Assembly: GCF_009649745.1 (NCBI RefSeq)
Contig: NZ_WJNG01000008.1
Location: forward strand, 1 to 64,000
Direction: 5' to 3'
Source of the DNA: Aquibacillus halophilus
GTDB lineage: Bacteria; Bacillota; Bacilli; Bacillales; Amphibacillaceae
Length of the DNA: 64,000 nucleotides
Shown: positions 17,515 through 26,462 of the stretch, piece after piece
Layout: each line of letters opens with the position of its first letter
Position numbering within the stretch: the stretch's first letter is position 1
The notes under the pieces: generated by a model
Told to the model about the DNA's origin: nothing
What the model saw: only the letters and a program-made list of their open reading frames with translations
The model's database searches: none
Program-made: the position numbers and the translations under genes

Positions 17515-19155
17515 GTGTACAAGGTGGCATTGGTAGATGATGATGTACTCGTACTTGAGTTTATGGAGAAAATGATACCATGGAATCAATATGGTTTTGA
17601 TGTTTTAGGGGTATTTAAAGATAGTGTTGTGGCATATGAACACTTGAAGCAACATCCTTACGATGTATTGATAACAGATATCGGGATGCCACGTTTAAAT
17701 GGCATTGAATTAATTTCGTTATTAAGAAAAAAAGATGTGGATATGTTTAAAATAGTTTTGTCATGTCATGACGAATTTTATTATGCTCAGCAAGCGCTGA
17801 AATTGGAAGTATTCGATTACATTTTAAAAGAATCAATGGAACAAGAAAATATTATTGATCTACTCAAACGACTAAAAGTGACTATTGATAAAAAGCGACA
17901 AACTGTAAATAAAACGAACAAAATTGAATACTTTTTAAAACAAAATAATATGAAGCTAAAAACTCAATTTATCGAAAAATTAATGGAAGACAGATATGCA
18001 AATGACGATGTATGGTTGCAAGAACAAGGGGAACTACTTGGTATGAACTTTTCCAGTGAGCACTATACACCCATTTTATGTTTCATTGACAAACATGCAG
18101 ATGCAATAACTAAATTTGAGAAAGAACCATTACTCCAATTTAGTATCGATAATATTATTAGTGAAACATTAATGAAAATCCAGAAAGATGTACAGATATT
18201 TTATTTAAAGCAAAAGTTTTTCGTTATTTTTCCACAGGATAACCAGAAGATTAATGAGTTGGATCCGATGATTGAACGGGCTCTGCGTGAAATCCATCTC
18301 AAGTTAGAGAATTACTTAAAAATAACTATTACTTCCGTTATTGGTAAAAGAAGTCCATTGCGCAAAGAACTACCTGAATCAATGCGAGAGTTACTGCACA
18401 ATGAAGTACAGCGTTTTTATTACCCTCATTGCTCCATTCAGTACTTGAAAACAGCGAAGTTTTCTGATCAAACAGCATGTCAAAACCATATGGAAATTGT
18501 CCAAGAAACTACTAAATTAATGATCCAAGAAGATGAACAACAAGTTGAAGACTATCTAAAAGAGCAATTAACAAAATTAAAGCAAAGAGGGCATCAGCCA
18601 CCAATTGTACAAGACTTGGCTATAAAATTTATTTTAGATATAAAACTTAACATACAAACACTCGCAAACTTTGAAGAAAAAAACTTTCTTACAATAACAG
18701 ATAAAATAGTCGATCAATTGGATACCTTTGAGCAACTAGAAGAGATGATCTTAAATACTTGTAAACTTTTAATGTCACATCTAGAAAGTATTCATAAACT
18801 CCCCCACAATAGTGAGGTGGTAAAAGCTCAAAAGTTCGTCTTAACTCGTATTAATCAAAAAATATCATTAAGTGATGTTGCTATTTTCTTACACTTAAAT
18901 CCTAGCTATTTTAGCCGGCTCTTTAAAAAGGAAACTGGAGAGAGTTTTGTTGAATATGTAACAAGAGTTAAAATGGAACGCGCTAAAGAAATGTTAGATA
19001 TCACATCGAAAACCATAGAACAGATTTCATTAGACTTAGGTTTTGATAGCAAAAGCTATTTTTTGAAGGTTTTTAAGAAGTTTTATGGTATTCCACCTAA
19101 AGCTTATAAATATAAGGAGGAAGTAAAGGTCAAAAATAGTATTACTCAACCATAA
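17515..19155 (+). CDS. YesN-type response regulator with AraC DNA-binding domain
   Basis: 546 residues from a GTG start with GGAGG 9 bp upstream. The receiver domain has the acceptor Asp55 in VLITDIGMPRLNG. A long middle region follows, then a C-terminal AraC/XylS pair of helix-turn-helix motifs (ISLSDVAIFLHLNPSYFSRLFKKETGESF ... ISLDLGFDSKSYFLKVFKKFYG). It pairs with the kinase just upstream and probably activates the ABC importer operon. A hairpin (19157-19179) and then the copy-B terminator end the unit. Confidence 0.92.
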   Translation: MYKVALVDDDVLVLEFMEKMIPWNQYGFDVLGVFKDSVVAYEHLKQHPYDVLITDIGMPRLNGIELISLLRKKDVDMFKIVLSCHDEFYYAQQALKLEVFDYILKESMEQENIIDLLKRLKVTIDKKRQTVNKTNKIEYFLKQNNMKLKTQFIEKLMEDRYANDDVWLQEQGELLGMNFSSEHYTPILCFIDKHADAITKFEKEPLLQFSIDNIISETLMKIQKDVQIFYLKQKFFVIFPQDNQKINELDPMIERALREIHLKLENYLKITITSVIGKRSPLRKELPESMRELLHNEVQRFYYPHCSIQYLKTAKFSDQTACQNHMEIVQETTKLMIQEDEQQVEDYLKEQLTKLKQRGHQPPIVQDLAIKFILDIKLNIQTLANFEEKNFLTITDKIVDQLDTFEQLEEMILNTCKLLMSHLESIHKLPHNSEVVKAQKFVLTRINQKISLSDVAIFLHLNPSYFSRLFKKETGESFVEYVTRVKMERAKEMLDITSKTIEQISLDLGFDSKSYFLKVFKKFYGIPPKAYKYKEEVKVKNSITQP

Positions 19156-19156
19156 T

Positions 19157-19179
19157 TTTATTTGTTTGCCAAACAAATA
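19157..19179 (+). terminator. Small hairpin after the response regulator gene
   Basis: ATTTGTTT, GCC, AAACAAAT followed by AAAAG. It has no T run, so any terminator role is doubtful. Confidence 0.3.
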
Positions 19180-19248
19180 AAAGTGTAGTGGGAAGGACAC
19201 TAAGATTTTTAATCGTACTTTATCATGATAGAACTAATAAATGGCTGC

Positions 19249-19334
19249 GTAGCCGTTGGACTAAGATTCCAGACTTTGGTTACAAAGGTTAATACTAATA
19301 AAAATGCTAGCTTCGATGTTGAAGCTAGCATTTT
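19249..19334 (+). repeat. 86-bp direct repeat, copy B (orphan uidA 3' end plus terminator)
   Basis: This is identical to 11276-11361. Here the final uidA codons have no gene in front of them: the preceding sequence (AAATGGCTGC, then GTAGCC) is the uidA sequence with 11 bp deleted, and beyond that homology stops. The copy therefore came from uidA, not the reverse. It now supplies a terminator between the response regulator and the convergent AraC gene. Confidence 0.95.
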
Positions 19335-19335
19335 T
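19300..19335. terminator. Bidirectional terminator (copy of the uidA terminator)
   Basis: The same 14-bp perfect stem as at 11327, with A and T runs on either side. It lies between convergent genes. Confidence 0.88.
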
Positions 19336-19340
19336 ATTGG

Positions 19341-20543
19341 TTAATTGTTTTCTATATATTGTGATGGCGTACAACCAGTTTCTTTTTTAAATACTCTTGC
19401 AAAGTAGGATGAATCTTCATAGCCAATTAACCAAGCAATTTCTTCAACAGAAACATTTTCGTTCTTAAGTAAATATTTAGCTTCTTCGATTCGAAGCATT
19501 TGTTGATAGGCTGTAATCGTCATACTTGTTTCCTGTTTGAATTTTCGAGAAAGATGACTTGGGTGCGTGAAGCAGAGTTCAGCAAGCTCATTTTTGTCGA
19601 TTTTTTTATCATAAAAGATCATTAGATATTCGATTACTTTTTGGGTGAGTTTAGAATACTTGTTCAGTGAATTTGAAATGATCAGATCACTATATTCCTC
19701 AATCATCGCATCCTGTATACTCTGCAATTTTGATACCTGATTTGCATTTTCAATTTGGTGTGCATATTTTTCAGATGTTCGGTGTATTAGGATGGTGGGT
19801 ACGTTTCTTCGACCAGCTGCAGATCTTAGTAGAGTACCTAAGACAATACTTATATTTTTCAAGCGACGTAATGGTTGGTTCGGTAAACGTTCAGAAAAGG
19901 AAAAGATAGCTTCATGAGCATATAACGTATTTAGAGCCTTTGATTTATTTCCTTGTTCAACGGCATGAATAAAATCAGCTTCAACCTTATATCTAATCTT
20001 AATTAGTTCCCCGTCTTCAACCAGAGAAGGGCTTGTCCGATTATCTTGAGCAGTTTCACCTTCTTTGACTGTTTCTATCCTTATCGGCTTGTTGTCAACT
20101 TCGATAATCTGTTCGAAAGCTTGAAGGATACTAGAGATACTATTTATTTTGTCAGGGTTTAACACTTGTATTTGATTACAGAACCTTCTCAATTCATTGC
20201 TTTGATTGTTACTTAAATTATATTTTCTACTCAGCTGGTATAAATCAGGTGTTAGTTCCATGTAAGGCCCGATAATAACAAAATATTTTTCATAATCGTT
20301 AAAAGTACAAGCCAAATAATGCAACCCCCACTCATTTGTGTAAGCATATAATTGTTTGTCTAAGAAAGAGATCTGTTGGTAGAAATAAAGGATGTCCTTC
20401 TCATTAGCACCGGGCATGAACTCTGGTATAGATTCTTTTTCATTATGAAAAACGAAGTCATCTTCATTTTTTATGATATACGTGTTTAAGTTCGTAATAT
20501 GGTGTAGTTTCAGAGCGCCAGATACGATGTTGGATTGTTCCAT
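19341..20543 (-). CDS. AraC-family transcriptional regulator
   Basis: 400 residues. The N-terminal 290 residues form an unassigned sensor region. The C-terminal AraC domain has two helix-turn-helix motifs (KNELAELCFTHPSHLSRKFKQETSMTI and VEEIAWLIGYEDSSYFARVFKKETGCTPSQYI). It is divergent from the GPH transporter at 20691, and the shared 147-bp gap holds cre-like and promoter sequence, so it probably controls that transporter. Confidence 0.88.
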   Translation of the reverse strand: MEQSNIVSGALKLHHITNLNTYIIKNEDDFVFHNEKESIPEFMPGANEKDILYFYQQISFLDKQLYAYTNEWGLHYLACTFNDYEKYFVIIGPYMELTPDLYQLSRKYNLSNNQSNELRRFCNQIQVLNPDKINSISSILQAFEQIIEVDNKPIRIETVKEGETAQDNRTSPSLVEDGELIKIRYKVEADFIHAVEQGNKSKALNTLYAHEAIFSFSERLPNQPLRRLKNISIVLGTLLRSAAGRRNVPTILIHRTSEKYAHQIENANQVSKLQSIQDAMIEEYSDLIISNSLNKYSKLTQKVIEYLMIFYDKKIDKNELAELCFTHPSHLSRKFKQETSMTITAYQQMLRIEEAKYLLKNENVSVEEIAWLIGYEDSSYFARVFKKETGCTPSQYIENN

Positions 20544-20571
20544 TATAAAGTTACCCCCATACCTAATTTAT

Positions 20572-20585
20572 ATAAAGCGCTTAAA
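20572..20585. promoter_or_regulatory. cre-like palindrome between AraC and GPH genes
   Basis: ATAAAGCGCTTAAA is a symmetric match to the core of the cre consensus (GCGC flanked by A/T). Confidence 0.4.
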
Positions 20586-20624
20586 GGAAACGCTATATTT
20601 ATCCTTTAAATATCAAAAAAATCC

Positions 20625-20673
20625 TTATGATATTGATTCTTTTCTATTATAATTTCATCTGAAACCGATTGCA
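20625..20673 (+). promoter_or_regulatory. Promoter and cre-like box of the third GPH transporter
   Basis: TTATGA (20625) and TATAAT (20648) are 17 bp apart. TGAAACCGATTGCA at 20660-20673 is a cre/LacI-type box at the likely transcription start, followed by GAGGAGG. Confidence 0.55.
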
Positions 20674-20690
20674 ACCAGAGGAGGTCAATA

Positions 20691-22061
20691 ATGGAACAAT
20701 TAAATGAAAAGTTAAGAAGTGAAGAAATAAATAGTAGGTTAAACTTTAAAGAAAAAATATCATACGGACTGGGCGATGCCGCAAATAATTTAACATTTTC
20801 CATGGTAACCACCTATCTATTAGTATTTTATACAGATGTTTTTGGCATAACAGCAGCTGCTGTAGGTATCTTGTTTTTAGTTGCTAGAATTTGGGATGCA
20901 ATCAATGATCCAATAATGGGCACTCTAGTTGACCGTGTTAACACGGGTAACCCTAAAGGGAAATTCAGACCATATCTAAAGTGGGCGGGGATTCCGTTAG
21001 TGGTAATAGCAGTAGTTATGTTTATAACGCCTGATTTATCAGAGTCTGGTAAGCTAGTCTATGCTTATGTTACCTATATATTATTTGGTATGGCATACAC
21101 CTTTATAAATATTCCTTATGGTTCATTGGCATCTGTAATGACGAGAGATCCAGTAGAGAGGTCATCACTAGCATCTTTTCGTGGCTTAGGATCGATGATT
21201 GGGATATTTGTAGTAGGATCGTTAGTCATTCCGGCTGTTAATCTTTTCCCGACACAGAAAATTGGATTTCCGGCAGTGATGGCAATCATTGGTGTCCTTG
21301 CGATTGTTTTTTACTATATAGCATATAGAAATACAAGGGAAAGAATTAGACCAACTCGACATAAAAATCCAGAAAAAATCTCATTTAATATGGTTACTAG
21401 AACCTTGAAAAATGGCCCATTTTTAGCATTATCATTCATGTCTTTTTTTACATTATTGTCAATGCTCCTTAACCAGTCTGTCGGCTTATACTTCTTTAAA
21501 TATAATTTAGACAACGAAGGAATGTTTGCTGTATATAATTTAGTAAACATGTCCTTAATGATTATTTTAATTTTATTTATTCCAAAATTGACAGCAAAGA
21601 TTGGTAAAAAGGCCCTAACATTAATTGGCTTTACAATCAGTGTCATTTTCTATGCCATACTGTTCTTCATACCATTAACTACCTTTACGTTTATACTGTT
21701 TGCTTGTTTGGGGATGCTAGGAATCGTTATCCCTAACACGCTGGTATGGGCATTTGTTTCTGATGTTATCGATTATGGAGAATGGAAAACAGGTGTTAGA
21801 CAAGAAGGTACGACTTATTCTATGTACAGTTTTATGCGTAAATTATCTCAAGCTGTAGCGGGTTGGGGAGCTGGAATGGGGTTAACCTTAATTGGCTATG
21901 TTCCAAATGTCATGCAAACACCTGATACTCTCATCGGGATAAAAGCGATGATGGTACTTATACCAGCTATCTCGGGGATTATATGTTTTGTCATATTTAA
22001 ATTCGGTTACAAATTAGATGATAATACGTTTAAGCAAATTTCAGAAGACCTTGCAAAATAA
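20691..22061 (+). CDS. GPH-family glycoside/hexuronide:cation symporter (third)
   Basis: 456 residues, about 12 helices, with FKEKISYGLGDAANNLTFSMV at the N terminus, ARIWDAINDPIMGTLVDRV after helix 2 and KGKFRPYLKW in the loop. It belongs to the GPH family but to a different branch from the tandem pair at 927 and 4307, nearer the MelB/YicJ/XynB type. It probably imports a glycoside under control of the divergent AraC regulator. Confidence 0.9.
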   Translation: MEQLNEKLRSEEINSRLNFKEKISYGLGDAANNLTFSMVTTYLLVFYTDVFGITAAAVGILFLVARIWDAINDPIMGTLVDRVNTGNPKGKFRPYLKWAGIPLVVIAVVMFITPDLSESGKLVYAYVTYILFGMAYTFINIPYGSLASVMTRDPVERSSLASFRGLGSMIGIFVVGSLVIPAVNLFPTQKIGFPAVMAIIGVLAIVFYYIAYRNTRERIRPTRHKNPEKISFNMVTRTLKNGPFLALSFMSFFTLLSMLLNQSVGLYFFKYNLDNEGMFAVYNLVNMSLMIILILFIPKLTAKIGKKALTLIGFTISVIFYAILFFIPLTTFTFILFACLGMLGIVIPNTLVWAFVSDVIDYGEWKTGVRQEGTTYSMYSFMRKLSQAVAGWGAGMGLTLIGYVPNVMQTPDTLIGIKAMMVLIPAISGIICFVIFKFGYKLDDNTFKQISEDLAK

Positions 22062-22639
22062 TCACTAGAACGGTTTACTTTTTTGAAAGCGGTGTAAGGT
22101 GTCGGATCCTATTACGTGATAAAATCCTGCAGAATATACTGAAGGGGTAGAAATATATTGATCATTTCCTTGGTTACAATAAAGTTCTTGAATTAAAGAA
22201 GGGGAAAAAGTTTCGTGGTCAGACCCTCTGCATTAGTCCGTGTAGAGGGACTGACACGTTTCGTTATATTAAAACAGGTTAAGGTAAGACCCAGGAATAC
22301 GCAGAAATAATAATAGTTTTTCATGGAATTAACTTGACTATAAGGATCGAGATGATCATTAGGATAAAGAGCACCTATGAAGCTACTAGGTCTTTTTTTA
22401 CTTCTTCAACAAACGACCTCCGTCTAGTTTAATAAGTAACTAGCTTCCTTACAACTGAAAATAGTAAAAGAATGATTTCTGTGACACCTCACACTGAAAG
22501 TGTAAAAAAACTAATTAAAAAATTCCTTAAGATAGAGTTATGACCTATGGTTAGATTGTAGGATTAAAGAAAAGTTCATGTTCTTCTCACCAAGTTGTTC
22601 GTATTTTAAATTCAATGTGTAGTAACATAATTAACGTAA
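22062..22639. other. Long intergenic region with one strong hairpin
   Basis: No gene seen. The only clear structure is the hairpin at 22213-22260. The rest is AT-rich and lacks a usable frame with a ribosome site on either strand. Confidence 0.6.
22213..22260 (+). terminator. Hairpin after the third GPH gene
   Basis: GTGGTCAG-A-CCCTCT pairs with AGAGGG-A-CTGACAC around a loop of about 14 bases. The tail TTTCGTT is only moderately T-rich. It is probably a terminator, but lies about 150 bp after the stop. Confidence 0.5.
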
Positions 22640-23473
22640 TCACCCATTATCACTGGCATTTAAAAATTTAATGATATGACCTAATACGACAGCGGGAGCT
22701 TCCTCCTGTATCAAATGACCTGCAGATGGAATAGACTTAAACTGGGATCCAATTATCTTTTCGTGCAAGGCATATCCCTTTTCTATTGGTACCCACTCAT
22801 CATTTTCTCCCCATAAGATCAAAGTTGGGGTACTGATTTTACTGTAAAGATTTTCAACTTCATCTGTGTAGGTTTGATTTGCTTGGGCAATTTGTCTATA
22901 AAATGCATGTTGACCATATTCTCCTAACCAGTATTGTATGATCCCCTCTTTTGTCTCCTCACTCATTTTACTATATTGTGCTCCTTCAATATAAGCAGAT
23001 ATTATCGATTTATGTATAAAAGAAGGAACTCCTTTAAATGCCTCTTCGTGTTTATTAACATGCGAAAAGAAGGAAGAACCCCATGGTCCAAGAGCAACCG
23101 GATCCATCAATATCATTTTGTTAAAATCAACTTTATTTAATAAATGTGTTCTCAGAGCAGTCGTCCCACCAAAGTCATGTCCGATAATAATTGGTGAATC
23201 TAGCTCCCAATATTGAAGTAGTTCCGTTAGAATTTCATTTTGAATACCTAACGAAACATTCTGATTCTCTTTTTTTTCTGATTGACCATATCCTAAAAGG
23301 TCATAATAATAAACCGTGTACCACTCACTCAATGCAGGAACAATATGTCTCCAGTTGAATGATGACCATGGTGTTCCATGTACTAATACCAATGGGGGTC
23401 CTTGCCCAAGCACTTCAAAACGAACTGCACCATAAGAAGAATCAAACTGTTTTGTTAGTTCCCATTTTTTCAT
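22640..23473 (-). CDS. Alpha/beta hydrolase (haloalkane dehalogenase/epoxide hydrolase-like)
   Basis: 277 residues of alpha/beta-hydrolase fold. The oxyanion motif is HGTPWSSFNW, and the nucleophile elbow GHDFGG places an aspartate (Asp100) where lipases have serine. That is typical of haloalkane dehalogenases and epoxide hydrolases. The acid is likely in WGENDEWVP and the base in SAGHLIQEE. The substrate is unknown. A TTACCTCC ribosome complement precedes the start on the minus strand. Confidence 0.85.
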   Translation of the reverse strand: MKKWELTKQFDSSYGAVRFEVLGQGPPLVLVHGTPWSSFNWRHIVPALSEWYTVYYYDLLGYGQSEKKENQNVSLGIQNEILTELLQYWELDSPIIIGHDFGGTTALRTHLLNKVDFNKMILMDPVALGPWGSSFFSHVNKHEEAFKGVPSFIHKSIISAYIEGAQYSKMSEETKEGIIQYWLGEYGQHAFYRQIAQANQTYTDEVENLYSKISTPTLILWGENDEWVPIEKGYALHEKIIGSQFKSIPSAGHLIQEEAPAVVLGHIIKFLNASDNG

Positions 23474-23719
23474 ATTGTTACCTCCTAAGATAAATTAATA
23501 TCCTTAAATTATTTACTAGGTGTTAATCGTTTATTCAAGGTTTATCCTTCTTTCATATAGTAATATATTTGCTGAAGTAAAGGAACCGTTGAGTTTGTTT
23601 GTGGTTTCCACTCCATTTCAGATAGGCTATCTCCACTTAATTTTTCTTACTTATATCCAATTGGTTGGAGACAAATAGCTAATCCTTCGTTATTCTAATA
23701 AGAATAGGGGGAAATCACA

Positions 23720-24340
23720 GTGGAACCATTGATTCATGGAATGATACTAGCATTTGGTTTAATCTTACCTTTGGGAGTTCAAAATGTATTTGTCTTTAAT
23801 CAAGGTGCGATACATAAAAAATTCACCAATGCTTTACCTGCAATTATCACAGCCGGTGTATGTGATACAATACTGATTTATTTGGCCGTTGCCGGAGTAT
23901 CGATTATTGTTTTTAGTTTTGAATGGTTAAAGATCTTGTTATTTTCAGTAGGCTTCTTATTCTTAGCATATATGGGATGGGTTATGTGGAAAAATACACC
24001 AGAAGCAAGTGCTAATCAGGTGAAAAACCGATTCTCAGCGCGACGCCAGGTTGCATTCGCTGCTTCTGTGTCATTACTTAATCCTCATGCTATTATGGAT
24101 ACTATTGGAGTTATTGGAACAAGTTCATTGGCTTATACAGGATATGAAAAATGGGTGTTCACTTTGGCTTGTATAGTGGTATCTTGGATTTGGTTCTTTG
24201 CCTTAGCGATCTCAGGCAGGAAGATTGGTCAAATTGATGAAAATGGTAAGCTATTAAAACGTATGAACCAAGTTTCAGCAATTATTATATGGTTGATGGC
24301 TATTTATATGGGATATCACCTGTACTCATTTTTAAACTAA
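23720..24340 (+). CDS. LysE/ArgO-type amino-acid exporter
   Basis: 206 residues with about six helices. The N-terminal GLILPLGVQNVFVFNQGA and the SLLNPHAIMDTIGVIG segment are characteristic of LysE/ArgO exporters of basic amino acids. The start is GTG with AGGGGG upstream. It stands alone and ends at terminators near 24390 and 24424. Confidence 0.9.
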   Translation: MEPLIHGMILAFGLILPLGVQNVFVFNQGAIHKKFTNALPAIITAGVCDTILIYLAVAGVSIIVFSFEWLKILLFSVGFLFLAYMGWVMWKNTPEASANQVKNRFSARRQVAFAASVSLLNPHAIMDTIGVIGTSSLAYTGYEKWVFTLACIVVSWIWFFALAISGRKIGQIDENGKLLKRMNQVSAIIIWLMAIYMGYHLYSFLN

Positions 24341-24674
24341 CTGAACTTTGGATTGATTTTCCATAGAAAATAAGAAGAATCGTATCGAGGTAGAGCAAAA
24401 AGAATCACTCTACCTATTTGACCTGAAGCTACTTCTCTTAATTTTGAAGTAGCTTTTTTGTGTGTTTTCTAACTTTACGTTCAAACTCCACGACCACCTT
24501 CATCAGTGCATGTGTAAAACCGAAGTCAGATCCCCCATTATAATACAAAGATTGATTTGGAAATCTGGTGTAAATCACTATTTTTACGGATTTACCTTCA
24601 CTCAAAGTAGGATTTGCAGGTATTCTTATGTAGAATTAAACTTAACTAAACTAGTAAGCTAGGAGGAACTAACC
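24341..24674. other. Intergenic region with two hairpins before the Bce-like operon
   Basis: It contains AGGTAGAG...CTCTACCT (about 24390-24417) and a terminator at 24425-24459. The following 100 bp resemble loosely the stretch at 29155-29225 (shared TTGTGTGTTTTC, TTATCAACGCATG-like blocks). A weak promoter for the response regulator must lie in the last 100 bp, but I cannot define it. Confidence 0.55.
24425..24459 (+). terminator. Terminator after the LysE-type gene
   Basis: AAGCTACTTC, loop, GAAGTAGCTT and a run of T. Confidence 0.8.
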
Positions 24675-25379
24675 ATGGAAAAAATTATGATCATTGAAGA
24701 TGACATAAAAATAGCGGAATACTTATGTTCCTATATAGAAAAATACGATTATGAAGCGGTCATTGCAACCGATTTTGAAGACATAATGACTACGTTTCGT
24801 GAAGTTCAACCTAAGCTTTTATTACTAGATATAAATCTTCCTAGTTATGATGGGTATTATTGGTGTAGGCAAATTCGAAAAGAATCTACTTGTCCGGTAA
24901 TTTTTATTTCCGCTCGAATCGGTGAGATGGATCAAGTAATGGCTCTAGAAAATGGTGGCGATGATTTTATTATGAAGCCATTTCATCCAGATATCGTCAT
25001 GGCAAAAATCCGCAGTCAGCTGCGCCGTGCATATGGGGAATATGCAACTAAGCATGAGGAAAGAGTACTTAGCCAAGGGGACCTCAGCTTATATCCAGAA
25101 CGATTTGAACTACGATTTAAAAATGAAGCGATGCAACTAACAAAAAAAGAAAGCGATATTATCGAAAGTTTGCTGGAGCGTTATCCTCGTGTTGCTGGAA
25201 GGCAGGATTTGTTGGCGAAGCTTTGGGATGATCAAGTTTATGTCGATGAAAATACGTTAAATGTTAATATAGCTCGTGTTCGGAACAAGTTTCAAGAGTT
25301 AGGGATAGAAAATGCTGTGGAGACGATTCGAGGGGCAGGATATCGTTTACGCATTACATGGAAAGAGGGGGAAACATGA
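24675..25379 (+). CDS. OmpR-type response regulator of a Bce-like module
   Basis: 234 residues: a receiver with acceptor Asp52 in LLLDINLPSYDG, then a winged-helix DNA-binding domain. The size and the downstream kinase-ATPase-permease order are those of BceR/PsdR-type peptide-antibiotic regulators. The start follows TAGGAGGAAC. Its stop overlaps the kinase start (ATGA). Its binding site is proposed at 26364. Confidence 0.92.
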   Translation: MEKIMIIEDDIKIAEYLCSYIEKYDYEAVIATDFEDIMTTFREVQPKLLLLDINLPSYDGYYWCRQIRKESTCPVIFISARIGEMDQVMALENGGDDFIMKPFHPDIVMAKIRSQLRRAYGEYATKHEERVLSQGDLSLYPERFELRFKNEAMQLTKKESDIIESLLERYPRVAGRQDLLAKLWDDQVYVDENTLNVNIARVRNKFQELGIENAVETIRGAGYRLRITWKEGET

Positions 25380-26377
25380 GATTATTCCTTCGTGAGCATT
25401 TGTTACTCATTGTGCTCCAACTCAGCCAATGTGTAATGGTTCCTATCCTATTTTGGTTAGATGGCTATCGAGGTGTAGGTGTAAGTATTTACGCAATCTT
25501 TTTATCTATGGTATTACTAACAGCATTTCTTATCTATCGATACAATAGTAGAAAAAAATTTTATCAACGATTGCAAAGTCCAATGGAAACACTGGACGGA
25601 TCACTTGAGATTACCGAACAGACACCAATATCAGAAGCGCTCAATCATTTACTTTTATCACAGTATAGGTTATATCAAGAGGAACTTCTAAAAGCAGAAG
25701 ACAGACAGGATGAGCACTTATTATTTATGGACCGCTGGGTACATCAAATGAAGACACCACTCTCTGTTATTGAATTAACTGCACAAACACTTGACGAGCC
25801 AGAATCTTCTAGTATTCGTGAGGAAACCGACAGGATGCAAAAAGGACTAAATACTGTCCTCTATATGGCAAGACTCCGTACCATTACAGAAGATTTTCAA
25901 ATTAAGCCAATCACACTTTCCAAGCTGATACGTGATGTGAACCAGGATAACAAGCGCTTTTACATACGTAATGAAGTGTATCCACAATTGAAGGAAGAGA
26001 AGTCAGGAATAATAGTAGAGACCGATGAGAAATGGCTTTTCTTCCTAGTAACACAACTCGTACATAATGCTGTTAACTATTCTACTGGAAGAACAAAGCG
26101 GCTTGAGATATCTATTTATGAAAAGGCAGGAGAAGCGGTACTCGAAATTAAGGACTTTGGAATTGGCATCCCGGTTGTCGACCAAAAGCGAGTATTTAAC
26201 AAATTTTATACTGGAGAAAATGGACGGAGATACCGGGAATCGACAGGTATGGGACTTTATTTGGTAAAAGAGGTCGCTGAAAGGCTGGAGCACCGCCTTG
26301 AACTGGAATCAATAGTCGGGGAAGGTACAACTATCCGGATCATTTTTTCCAACACACAAAACCTTACATCAATGTAA
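25376..26377 (+). CDS. BceS-type intramembrane-sensing histidine kinase
   Basis: 333 residues with two N-terminal helices (about 8-28 and 36-56) and almost no extracellular loop, the hallmark of intramembrane-sensing kinases. The phosphoacceptor His lies in RWVHQMKTPLSVIE, and the ATPase motifs are TQLVHNAVNYS, DFGIGIP and STGMGLYLVK. Such kinases sense through the BceAB-type transporter encoded next. ATG at 25376 is preferred over 25358 because GAGGGGG lies just upstream. Confidence 0.9.
   Translation: MRLFLREHLLLIVLQLSQCVMVPILFWLDGYRGVGVSIYAIFLSMVLLTAFLIYRYNSRKKFYQRLQSPMETLDGSLEITEQTPISEALNHLLLSQYRLYQEELLKAEDRQDEHLLFMDRWVHQMKTPLSVIELTAQTLDEPESSSIREETDRMQKGLNTVLYMARLRTITEDFQIKPITLSKLIRDVNQDNKRFYIRNEVYPQLKEEKSGIIVETDEKWLFFLVTQLVHNAVNYSTGRTKRLEISIYEKAGEAVLEIKDFGIGIPVVDQKRVFNKFYTGENGRRYRESTGMGLYLVKEVAERLEHRLELESIVGEGTTIRIIFSNTQNLTSM
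26364..26377 (+). promoter_or_regulatory. BceR-type operator upstream of the transporter genes
   Basis: TTACA-TCAA-TGTAA, within the perfect palindrome CTTACATCAATGTAAG (26363-26378), fits the published TNACA-N4-TGTAA consensus for BceR-like regulators. It overlaps the stop codon of the kinase gene and lies about 100 bp before the ATPase start, as expected for activation of bceAB-type genes. Confidence 0.75.
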
Positions 26378-26462
26378 GATTCGTGAAAGCATAATCGATA
26401 GTTTGCCATTAGAGCTTAGGCTATACTTCTGCTATAAGTTATAAGAAAAAGGAGAACTAATT

